From contig CP115555.1 in NCBI GenBank assembly GCA_030168575.1, positions 496,001 to 560,000 of the forward strand: a stretch of DNA of 64,000 bases. The letters are read 5' to 3'. A program made the translations under genes and the position numbers. Under the pieces are notes generated by a model, which searched no databases, was not told the origin of the DNA, and worked only from the letters and a program-made list of their open reading frames with translations. Positions 8,697 through 16,857 of the stretch are shown one piece after another; positions within the stretch are counted from its first letter, which is position 1; every line of letters begins with the position of its first letter. The stretch comes from Methanomassiliicoccales archaeon LGM-RCC1 (lineage in GTDB: Archaea; Thermoplasmatota; Thermoplasmata; Methanomassiliicoccales; Methanomethylophilaceae).

Positions 8697-9827
8697 ATGA
8701 GTTCGTTTAGATTTGCAGATTTGTTTGCCGGATGCGGGGGGCTCAGTCTTGGAATGGAACAAGCTGGATTCAAATTAGTATTTGCCAGTGACATAGATCC
8801 CGTCTGCTCTAACACATTCATAAAAAATCGTAACATTTCAGAAGAACAGATGTTTATAGGCGACATTGCAGATCTAAATGACCACATCGAGGACTACTCG
8901 GATTATCTCAAAGACATTGACCTAGTATGTGGTGGTCCGCCTTGTCAAGGTTTTTCAATGGCTAACCGTCAGCGTTTGATTGATGATCCCCGCAATATCC
9001 TATACAAAGAATATTTGAGATTCCTGGACCACGTTCGTCCCAAATATTTCATCATGGAAAATGTAAAAGGGATGTTGAACAAAATTGGAGAAATTTTCGA
9101 GGACATAAAAAACATTCTTGGAAATGAGTATGACGTATCTTACTCTGTTTTCAACGCCAAAGATTACGGTGTCCCCCAGAACAGGGAGAGGCTTATCGTT
9201 ATTGGAAATAGAATGGGTATATCTTCAGATTCAATCATCGCAGATATACGTTCCAAGTCAGATTCGTGCCCTCGTTTTGTTCTCCGCGATGCATTAAAAG
9301 GTCTCCCCCCATTGATGCCCAATAGACAGAAAAACAGCAGTTCCATTGAAAATGACGAAGTCGGATACTTTGCCAGAGATTACAAGTATGAAATGGACGA
9401 GTTCTATAGATTCATTAATGGGGACAGGAAGATTGAATCCCTATATAATCATAAGAACCGGTACAACAACAATCGCGACATTGAGATATTTACGAGGTTG
9501 CCCCAGGGGGCAAATTCGCTTCACCCTAGTATCAAAGATATAATGCCTTACGCATCACGTAACGACATTTTCAAGGACAAATATTTCAAACTCAAAGAGG
9601 ACGAAGTCTGCAAGACTATTACCTCCCACATGAAGTTTGATTGTAATATGTACATTCATCCCACACAAGCTAGAGGGCTATCCCCCCGTGAGGCCGCCCG
9701 CATCCAAACCTTCCCCGACGATTTTATCTTCTACGGGGCACAAAACAGTTGGTATAAGCAAGCTGGAAACGCCGTGCCAGTAAAATTGGCCCAAGCTATC
9801 GGAGAAGAGGTCATTAAACATTTATGA
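8697..9827 (+). CDS. DNA cytosine-5 methyltransferase 1
   Basis: 376 residues with every C5-methyltransferase landmark: FAGCGGLSLGMEQAG (motif I, AdoMet binding), GGPPCQGFSMANRQ (motif IV, catalytic Cys near residue 84), MENVKGM (motif VI), PQNRERLIVIG (motif VIII) and KQAGNAVPVKLA (motif X). The variable target-recognition region lies between VIII and X. The ATG at 8697 was chosen over the TTG at 8691. Its last codons overlap the ATG of the second methyltransferase (ATGA), so the two are coupled. Two neighbouring C5 enzymes with one nuclease suggest an asymmetric target whose strands are modified separately. Confidence 0.93.
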   Translation: MSSFRFADLFAGCGGLSLGMEQAGFKLVFASDIDPVCSNTFIKNRNISEEQMFIGDIADLNDHIEDYSDYLKDIDLVCGGPPCQGFSMANRQRLIDDPRNILYKEYLRFLDHVRPKYFIMENVKGMLNKIGEIFEDIKNILGNEYDVSYSVFNAKDYGVPQNRERLIVIGNRMGISSDSIIADIRSKSDSCPRFVLRDALKGLPPLMPNRQKNSSSIENDEVGYFARDYKYEMDEFYRFINGDRKIESLYNHKNRYNNNRDIEIFTRLPQGANSLHPSIKDIMPYASRNDIFKDKYFKLKEDEVCKTITSHMKFDCNMYIHPTQARGLSPREAARIQTFPDDFIFYGAQNSWYKQAGNAVPVKLAQAIGEEVIKHL

Positions 9828-10894
9828 AACAATTAGAACTTTTTTCCGGTGTGGGTGGTTTCCGCCAGGCCTCAGAATTATTGGAAATCGACTTCGGAGT
9901 GGAATTCAAAACTGTTGGGTATTCAGAGATAGACGTCAACGCTAAGAGGACATACAACAGTGTCTTCGATACAAATGGCGAGATGGATATCGGCGATATA
10001 GTTGAATTCAACAGCGACGAATCGAACATTAAGAGCATCCCAGATATCAGTTTGATAACAGGCGGATTTCCTTGTCAGCCATTCAGTATGATGGGTAAGC
10101 AGAAAGGTTTTGATGATGATCGTGGCAACCTTTTCTTCGAAATAATGAAAATCGTACGTATCAAGAAGCCCCGTTACATTCTTCTTGAAAACGTAAAAAA
10201 TCTCAAAACACACGATTCGGGAGATACCCTCAGCGTCATTATCAGCACTCTTGAATCCGCAAACTATAGGGTAAAAATGGATATTTTCAACACGTCTGAT
10301 TACGGTCTTGCTCAAACTCGCAATAGGATCTACATATTCGCGTATCCCAAATCTATGGGAGACATTGATTTTTCAAACGGTGTCGTGAAAACTACTTTCG
10401 ATAAAATTGAGAGAAAGACCTCGATAATGAAGCAAGATAACACACACGAGGTGCTTTCTAAGTCAGTTGATGCCAAATATTTCTTATCCGAAAGGATAAA
10501 ACCGACTATTCTCGCAAATGGATCGAAGAATTTCCAATCCCGTTCGGAGATCAATCAACTAATTGCCCGTCCGTTAACCGCTACAATGGCTAAAATGCAC
10601 AGGGCCTGCCAAGACAATTATTTCAGTACGGGATATATCGAATCAGACAATCCCGAGGAATATGTTAAAAAACAATTCTCCAAAGAAGAGTTGGCAAAAC
10701 AGCCAATTAGGAGAATAACTCCTAGAGAAGCTTTTGCTTTACAAGGTTTTGACTCTACTTACTTCGATAAGGTTGAAACATCGGGAGTTTCTGATTGTCA
10801 GTTATACAAACAAGCAGGAAATGCGGTCAGCGTAAACACCGTCTATGCAATATTATATTATCTTTTCGTGCATTTACATCTAACTGATGAGTGA
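9824..10894 (+). CDS. DNA cytosine-5 methyltransferase 2
   Basis: 356 residues with motif I LELFSGVGGFRQASE, motif IV GGFPCQPFSMMGKQKGF (catalytic Cys near residue 83), motif VI LLENVKNL, motif VIII AQTRNRIYIFA and motif X KQAGNAVSVNTV. It is too diverged from the first methyltransferase to be a recent duplicate, which fits two different target strands. It overlaps its upstream partner by 4 nt and its downstream nuclease by 8 nt; all three form one operon. Confidence 0.93.
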   Translation: MKQLELFSGVGGFRQASELLEIDFGVEFKTVGYSEIDVNAKRTYNSVFDTNGEMDIGDIVEFNSDESNIKSIPDISLITGGFPCQPFSMMGKQKGFDDDRGNLFFEIMKIVRIKKPRYILLENVKNLKTHDSGDTLSVIISTLESANYRVKMDIFNTSDYGLAQTRNRIYIFAYPKSMGDIDFSNGVVKTTFDKIERKTSIMKQDNTHEVLSKSVDAKYFLSERIKPTILANGSKNFQSRSEINQLIARPLTATMAKMHRACQDNYFSTGYIESDNPEEYVKKQFSKEELAKQPIRRITPREAFALQGFDSTYFDKVETSGVSDCQLYKQAGNAVSVNTVYAILYYLFVHLHLTDE

Positions 10895-11969
10895 TATTTC
10901 AAACCCTTCACAATCCATAGAAATCTACGACCAGATTATTGGCTTAAAAAAGCTGAGTGGCGCTGATCTAGGGCACGAGTCGACTCATCAAACCCATATC
11001 GGTTTAATCAATAGTATCTTTAAGTTTTTTGAGGATGACGATGAGGCCGAATCGATTCTGCTGTACGATCAGATGTCAAAAACACTTCCAGCGAGTTATC
11101 ACAGAATTCAGCCGTCTGGGGGAGGATCTGGACGTAGCATCGGTCTTCGTACAGGCATAAACCAAGATGCTAGTTTGCTGAAGACAATACGTGAAATCTG
11201 TCGGAAGAAGGATTGCGGATGGTATCTTATTTGGTTCAGTCTGATTGATAAAACGCCCGTTTTTATACTATTCGATTCGGAGTCGGATATATACAAATGT
11301 CTTGTTAAAAACGGAATTAACCCCGATAAACGCATCTCGAAGGGCATATCTTCTGACGATAATCGTTATAGGACGATTCTTTCCTGCATTAATCCGATTT
11401 TGACTGAGTATCTGGGCGGAATGGACAAAGAGTTGGAAATCGCTGTTCAGACAGGTAATCAAAAAACCCGCTTCACTCACAAGAACTACGTAAAAGCATC
11501 AAAGAGGATGCAAGAAATCGGTCGTGAAGGCGAGGAAATAATCAACCGGTATTTCCAAGAATTACGTACTCAGAAGAAAATAGATGAATACGAATGGAAG
11601 AACAAAGATGGTGAAAGCGGCGAACCGTATGACTTTATCGTAAAAAAATCGGATGAAATCGTATATCTCGACGTAAAGACCACGGGGTACGATTTCTCAC
11701 GCCCAATGGTCTTCAGTAAGCAGGAAATAGATTTTGTTGCCAATAGCGGTAGCAATTATGCCATTTACAGGGTATATCGCGGCAACAATGCCAAGTATTG
11801 CTTAAGAGTGTGTTCCAATTCAAAAGAGAATTTCCAGAAAATCGACACGATATTGAAGGAATGTGCTGAACGCTTGAAGTTGTTAACAACACTTGAAACA
11901 GCCAAACTTACCATAGATCCAAACAGCAACGACCTATTGTTCGACGAGGAAATCAATCTTGATTTTTGA
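10887..11969 (+). CDS. putative type II restriction endonuclease, PD-(D/E)XK fold
   Basis: 360 residues. The C-terminal part has GEPYDFIV followed by IVYLDVKTTG (residues about 243-264), the Asp ... Asp-x-Lys pattern of a PD-(D/E)XK nuclease, close to the DUF3883 type of domain. The following FSKQEIDFV matches that domain's last helix. The N-terminal 180 residues (with GGGSGRS and WYLIWFSL) are probably the DNA-recognition part. The gene overlaps the second methyltransferase by 8 nt, the usual arrangement of a restriction gene, so the modification enzymes are made first. Confidence 0.75.
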   Translation: MSDISNPSQSIEIYDQIIGLKKLSGADLGHESTHQTHIGLINSIFKFFEDDDEAESILLYDQMSKTLPASYHRIQPSGGGSGRSIGLRTGINQDASLLKTIREICRKKDCGWYLIWFSLIDKTPVFILFDSESDIYKCLVKNGINPDKRISKGISSDDNRYRTILSCINPILTEYLGGMDKELEIAVQTGNQKTRFTHKNYVKASKRMQEIGREGEEIINRYFQELRTQKKIDEYEWKNKDGESGEPYDFIVKKSDEIVYLDVKTTGYDFSRPMVFSKQEIDFVANSGSNYAIYRVYRGNNAKYCLRVCSNSKENFQKIDTILKECAERLKLLTTLETAKLTIDPNSNDLLFDEEINLDF

Positions 11970-12030
11970 TATCGGTTTATGATTTGAGAGACGTCATCGA
12001 TTCTATTGAACAATTGATTGAACTCGTCAT

Positions 12031-12603
12031 TCAAAACAATCTGGTCTGGTTGAAATCCTCTTCTCCAGATTCATAAACAATCCGGGAATCTGCTATAACC
12101 TCTTTGCTGACGCATACATTCCATGCACGCATCCGTGAATGCCATTTTTTGTGTCTAACAAACGCATCCCAGTCCAGTTGATAGATTGCTTTCAACCGGT
12201 AATTGCGATCCAGGCGGCATATCACCAGATAATCGAACATCTTCTCGTCTGGCACGTTTTCGTCCGGTGTATGGAGCCCGTAAATTACACCCGTGACTGA
12301 GCCGGTTGTGGTTTTGATACTGTACATTTTTCCGTTACGGCCGATGGCATCGACGTTTTTGGTTCCTGTAGCCGCAGGGGTTAGGTTGGGAAGTGTCGTA
12401 TCTTTTTTGTACTGTTCCATTACAAGATATTCTCCCAAATCCCCCACAACGTTATTGGTACGGATTACGTTACGTTCCTTCAAAAGAGCTATGCAGTCGC
12501 CGTAAGCTTCTATTAACTCCCCCGTTTCCAAATTCGAGAGATCAAGTGACATCGTAAATGTAAGCTGCAGCATTGTATTTAGCTGCGCTGCTAAAGAGGT
12601 CAC
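12031..12603 (-). CDS. DUF6998-like protein, putative nuclease-fold
   Basis: 190 residues from a GTG preceded by TAGGAT. The core reads GDLGEYLVMEQY, then TKNVDAIGRNGKMYSIKTTTG: a Glu, an Asp and a Lys spaced as in PD-(D/E)XK-like domains found near restriction genes. An alternative start is the ATG at 12573. It converges with the restriction endonuclease gene (61-bp gap) and may be an accessory nuclease or specificity factor. The function is inferred from fold-like motifs and place only. Confidence 0.55.
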   Translation of the reverse strand: MTSLAAQLNTMLQLTFTMSLDLSNLETGELIEAYGDCIALLKERNVIRTNNVVGDLGEYLVMEQYKKDTTLPNLTPAATGTKNVDAIGRNGKMYSIKTTTGSVTGVIYGLHTPDENVPDEKMFDYLVICRLDRNYRLKAIYQLDWDAFVRHKKWHSRMRAWNVCVSKEVIADSRIVYESGEEDFNQTRLF

Positions 12604-12628
12604 GGATTGATCCTACAATGAGGCAGTC

Positions 12629-13005
12629 ATGTGTTTTTTCTATTCTATGAATCATCAAGAATCCGTTCAGTATTACATCGTAAAACCAACTAATTATATT
12701 CCCAACTCCTATTTTCTATGCTCGATGGACGAATTCCTCGAGATTTCAAAGCTGATAAAGGTCCAGGGCATCTCCTGGGCGGTGTTCATCAAAAGCGAAG
12801 CGGAGAAGCTCGGTCCTGAAAGGGTACGGCTACGGATACAGAGTGCTTGGATGGATGTACGAGAAAGGAGAAGGAATTCAACAGGATCTGGGCATGGCCA
12901 TAGACATGTACAAATGTGCAGTCGAACACGGATGCGAGGAGGCCGAGAAAGAGCTAAGAAGACTGGTTCCATGCAGATATGAAAACTCTTCGGGAGATGC
13001 TTGAT
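12629..13005 (+). pseudogene. decayed Sel1-repeat protein fragment
   Basis: The frame that covers about 12820-13005 encodes one good Sel1 repeat: YRVLGWMYEKGEG, then DLGMAIDMYKCAVEHG and CEEAEKELRRL, ending at a TGA. The plausible N-terminal part (from 12629 or the ATG at 12724, with CSMDEFLEIS) lies in another frame, so at least one frameshift separates the two. Sel1 repeats are protein-interaction solenoids that normally occur in longer arrays. I read this as a remnant left beside the defence genes; a short functional gene is less likely. Confidence 0.4.
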
Positions 13006-13090
13006 AGAGCGTATCATAAAGGGCTGAAATACGGAAAAGAAAAGATGATGAGAATATTCTGACAACGATACAATTCCAGTTACAAATCTT

Positions 13091-15658
13091 TCAATCCCAA
13101 CCCATTTTCGAGAATATCTCCCTGATATCTTCGTCAGATGAAGAGAGCACCCCCTCCAGTTTACCTGTCTCGATGGCCTCTTTCATTATGGTTTCCTTGA
13201 TCTTCAGACGATTGTAGATCTCATCATCCAATGATGTGGAATGCCCACTGCTGATGCCGTCCAACATCATCCCGCCGTAAGTCACCTTCATGAAGCGGTG
13301 CTGCGTGTACTGATCATCAGACAGACCCAATCTGTGTATGCGGTCCTTGGACTGGAGCAAGTGGACCAGATTATAGCTGTACTCGTAGTAAATGGTGTCA
13401 TGGCATACAGTATGTAATGAAACCGATTCTGCCAAAGTATGTGGATTCGTGATGAGCACAGAGAACCTGCCACCCTTGAAATCATTGATGATCCTGGAGC
13501 GCTCATGCACCGGGACACTACCATCGATGCTCTCACAGGAGATGCCCTCTGCGCCCAGAAGATCCTTGATGTTGTATATGGATTTCCTGAAGATGCACCA
13601 TACTATGACGGTTTTGCCCTCCCTGACGAGCATCGATACCTGATCTATGCATAATCTGGTCTTTGAGGTAACACCAATCTTTGAGATCACCGGAGCCAAA
13701 TCCTTAAGGGATGGCAGCAGCGTTGCCATGACATCCGGATTGTAGTCATCGGTTGATTCATCCTTGAAGCTCTGCACCAATTCGTCAGGGACCTCGTCCT
13801 TCAACAGCATACTCGGATCCGATTCCGCCTGGAGAAGGCGGATGATCCATGTCAGCGGATTGCCTGCACAGACTTCCTTTATCCTGCTGTAGAGCAGATT
13901 CTCCTCATTGGTTGATTCCACAAGTATCTGGATATCCGGATTCTCCGGCGGCACCCCCAAATCATCCTTACTCGTCCTGCAGTAGAACGGTTGGATCTTG
14001 TCATTGATGTCCTGTATCACAGATTGAGTGGGGTTCCGAAGAGAAGAAAGATCGTATTTGAAATATGAACCGTACTCCTTAGGGAAGAGGATATGCAGTA
14101 TGCTGTAGAGATCTGAATACGAATTGGGCATAGGAGTACCTGTGAGGACCAACGTGCGCGTCGATTCCTCCGCTACCATCCTGGATGCCGCAGACCTCTT
14201 GGTGCTCCAGCCCTTGATGTAGTGACCCTCATCGAAGACCAGCAGGCATTTTGATATGAGGTACTCATTGAGGGCGGATGCGTATTTCCAGAGGCTCTGA
14301 TAGTTTATCAGAACCATATCCACGGTGGCATAGCTGTTGAAGAATGCCGCCAGAGAAGATGTTCCCTGATGATCTCTGGAATCGAACACTTTGGGTTCCC
14401 GACCGAACATCGCCCTGTACTCTGAAATCCAGGAATCGAATGAGTTTAATGGGCACACCACCACCATGTTCAGAAGATTGGATGTCGACTTGAGGTAAGC
14501 TAATACCCCCAGGACAGATGCTGTCTTTCCCGATCCCGGTACTGAGAAGTTACCGGCCTTCATCATCGCATACATGAAGAATGAGTCCCACATCTGCTGA
14601 TCGTACAGATGCCTCACACTGGCCTCATCGACTGTCTTTTTGTATACGATGAACTCGTTCATGATGTTGTGAGCGCGGTTCTTGATATCAATCCCTAACT
14701 TCCTTCTCTTCTGTATGATGAGATCGTGTGAATTGATGTAATCCATCAACCTCTTGGAGACTGCTAACCTTATGTCCTTGTCATGGCAGTATGAGCCGAG
14801 GTTACTGATAATGCGCTGGAAGGAGATGTAATCTAGATCCTTGCGGAATACTATCTCCTTGTCGAATGATGATACGAACCTTTTGATATCAGACTTATAG
14901 ACGATTGCATAATTGGTTGGAGGATTGTCTAGACGGTTGTCGAGAACTATCGTGCTACCATCGAAATCCAGAAAGATGCAATTCTTCGTCTTATCGATCT
15001 CGTCTATCACAGCCACGCCGCCATGGGAATGGCTTTTAATCTCCTTCCAAACAACCTCTGAAGGTTTCTTGACGATCATTCCAGGCTTATCATCGTTCCA
15101 CATCCTCTCAAAATTCTCCTTATGTGAATCGAATGATTCGTATCTTCTGAAATCGAAGCTCTCGTAATTCTCTTCGATTGCCGCTGCTGTCTCATTATTG
15201 GATCCAAGCATCAGCATCGCATCGCCATCATAGCCCTCAGCATACCCCCATTTGTAATGGAAAATCCCCTTGCGAACTAGTGCAATCTTGATCTCGACCA
15301 CACCGGCTGAAATCAGATCCGTTAGAATCTGAAGAGAATCCTCCTCATCCAATGTGAGATCCTCGCGCAGACGGCTCAGGAACATGGGATCCAGATCCTC
15401 GAGACTCTTCTCTCCCTTGGTTATAGCATCGAAATCCTCTTTTTCGATGTCTTCAGACACGATGAGCCTATACTTCGAATCGGGCTTGTGTACGAACTCA
15501 ACGAGGCCCTGCGAGTATGCTGCCAAAGCTTTCGAAGAGAAATAGCAGGATACACGGTCGAACCTCTTTGCAGCTCTGAAGAACGGAATGTAGAAATCAT
15601 TCAGCAAATCCTTCTCGGAGGAGTCGTAGTATCCTTGCAACTCATCTAGTCTGGTCAT
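13091..15658 (-). CDS. PLD-domain SNF2-family helicase
   Basis: 855 residues. The N-terminal domain is PLD-like: FYIPFFRAAKRFDRVSCYFSS, an HxK pair in FHYKWG (near residue 133) and GSNNETA. A SNF2-type helicase follows, with Walker A GSGKTAS (near 373), DEGH (near 474), LTGTPMPNSYSDL, and a C-terminal RecA domain ending in QSKDRIHRLG (near 769). Such enzymes translocate on double-stranded DNA and occur in restriction and anti-phage systems. It is the last gene of a three-gene minus-strand operon and overlaps the ParB-like gene by 17 nt. It is neither DrmA nor a type III Res subunit by layout. Confidence 0.85.
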   Translation of the reverse strand: MTRLDELQGYYDSSEKDLLNDFYIPFFRAAKRFDRVSCYFSSKALAAYSQGLVEFVHKPDSKYRLIVSEDIEKEDFDAITKGEKSLEDLDPMFLSRLREDLTLDEEDSLQILTDLISAGVVEIKIALVRKGIFHYKWGYAEGYDGDAMLMLGSNNETAAAIEENYESFDFRRYESFDSHKENFERMWNDDKPGMIVKKPSEVVWKEIKSHSHGGVAVIDEIDKTKNCIFLDFDGSTIVLDNRLDNPPTNYAIVYKSDIKRFVSSFDKEIVFRKDLDYISFQRIISNLGSYCHDKDIRLAVSKRLMDYINSHDLIIQKRRKLGIDIKNRAHNIMNEFIVYKKTVDEASVRHLYDQQMWDSFFMYAMMKAGNFSVPGSGKTASVLGVLAYLKSTSNLLNMVVVCPLNSFDSWISEYRAMFGREPKVFDSRDHQGTSSLAAFFNSYATVDMVLINYQSLWKYASALNEYLISKCLLVFDEGHYIKGWSTKRSAASRMVAEESTRTLVLTGTPMPNSYSDLYSILHILFPKEYGSYFKYDLSSLRNPTQSVIQDINDKIQPFYCRTSKDDLGVPPENPDIQILVESTNEENLLYSRIKEVCAGNPLTWIIRLLQAESDPSMLLKDEVPDELVQSFKDESTDDYNPDVMATLLPSLKDLAPVISKIGVTSKTRLCIDQVSMLVREGKTVIVWCIFRKSIYNIKDLLGAEGISCESIDGSVPVHERSRIINDFKGGRFSVLITNPHTLAESVSLHTVCHDTIYYEYSYNLVHLLQSKDRIHRLGLSDDQYTQHRFMKVTYGGMMLDGISSGHSTSLDDEIYNRLKIKETIMKEAIETGKLEGVLSSSDEDIREIFSKMGWD

Positions 15659-16856
15659 TCAGCATCCCTAGACGTTCCTCTACCATCTTCTTGAGCTCTT
15701 CTAGCTTGTATCTTAGGTCGTCCTTTTGCTCGACGATCTCTATGGATGGTTTATCGATAGCTGAAATCTTCATCATCGCATTATCAACGAGGTTGAGCGG
15801 TGCATCTTTGGCATTCATGATAGAGATGCGGTCGAACTCAGAGTTCACCGTTTCCTCAATCTTTCTGGCTAGCTCCTCATCGTTCCTTATCTGCTCCGAT
15901 ATGACTGTCTGTGTGATCGGCTCGTCTATAGATGCTATCTTTTCAATGACCTCATCCACTATTTCCTGGGTGGCGGTAAGGTACTCCTCAGATAGCTCGC
16001 TCTCAGCAATTTTCTTAAATTTCCTAATCTGGCGAGTCATGTCGCCTGAACCGAAGAGAAGAGACGCGAACATATCCTTCTTGTACCTCTCCTTCACCTC
16101 ATCATCTGGTAGCTTCTTCAAAACGCTATGAATCTCATAAAGCGGCCCATTTATGTTGAGATTCGATGCTATGTAGAACTGCTTAGGGGCATTGACGAAT
16201 TCCAGGAAATCCACCATAAGATTGGCAATCTCCATCAGCTTACGAACCTCAGCCTCTTTCTGGTCGATGCAACGTGCGTACTCTTTAGGTTCGAAAGAAT
16301 GCCCATCCTCAATCAGATCCCTGTAAATCCCCACCAACTTGTTTATAGGGTCGTAGTCCACCTGCTTCTCCGTTCCATGCTGGAGTGTGAGCTCTAGCGA
16401 CTTTATCGCCTTCTTCCCGGTCTCGTCATCATATGTGTTGTCAAGGATGACAGCATCGAAGAAGCTGAACTTGGGATCCTCGAGGCTGAGCTCCCTCAGG
16501 CATGTGAAACGACGGTTACCATCGATGATCCTGCCGTCCCTTAGGACGACACCAGACTCCCTCTGTTCATACAGCTTGATATTGTTCTTAGTCTTCTTGA
16601 ATGCATCCAGATTGCTCTCTTTGATCATATCGTGGATGATGTTGTTGTACTCGGGATTGTTGATGTCTATCGCGCCATTTTCCGACTCGTACTTGCTCAT
16701 CCATGTGGCTATCCTATCATTCTGATCATTGTAGTAGAGCTGGTCCAGCTTAATCCTGTAGACCTGATAGGCCTTGGTCTGACCATCGATGGTCAATTTC
16801 TTGGAAAGATCGGTCTCTTGAACAATGTTCGAATTGGATAAATCTAGCTCGGTCAT
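15642..16856 (-). CDS. ParB/sulfiredoxin-fold protein
   Basis: 404 residues. An N-terminal VYRIKLDQLYYNDQNDRIA strand leads to VVLRDGRIIDGNRRFTCLRE (residues about 100-122), the signature loop of the ParB/DndB-like nucleotide-binding fold. The middle is helical and the last 60 residues are strongly charged and coiled-coil-like. It is the middle gene of the operon, one base after the MutH-like gene and overlapping the helicase gene. ParB-fold proteins in defence loci are CTPases/ATPases or DNA nickases; which applies here is not visible. Confidence 0.7.
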   Translation of the reverse strand: MTELDLSNSNIVQETDLSKKLTIDGQTKAYQVYRIKLDQLYYNDQNDRIATWMSKYESENGAIDINNPEYNNIIHDMIKESNLDAFKKTKNNIKLYEQRESGVVLRDGRIIDGNRRFTCLRELSLEDPKFSFFDAVILDNTYDDETGKKAIKSLELTLQHGTEKQVDYDPINKLVGIYRDLIEDGHSFEPKEYARCIDQKEAEVRKLMEIANLMVDFLEFVNAPKQFYIASNLNINGPLYEIHSVLKKLPDDEVKERYKKDMFASLLFGSGDMTRQIRKFKKIAESELSEEYLTATQEIVDEVIEKIASIDEPITQTVISEQIRNDEELARKIEETVNSEFDRISIMNAKDAPLNLVDNAMMKISAIDKPSIEIVEQKDDLRYKLEELKKMVEERLGMLNDQTR

Positions 16857-16857
16857 T

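Noticed and set aside
12629-12982. 117-codon plus-strand ORF as an intact gene
   Set aside because: Its second half is Arg-rich shadow sequence of the Sel1-repeat frame; I list the region as a pseudogene.
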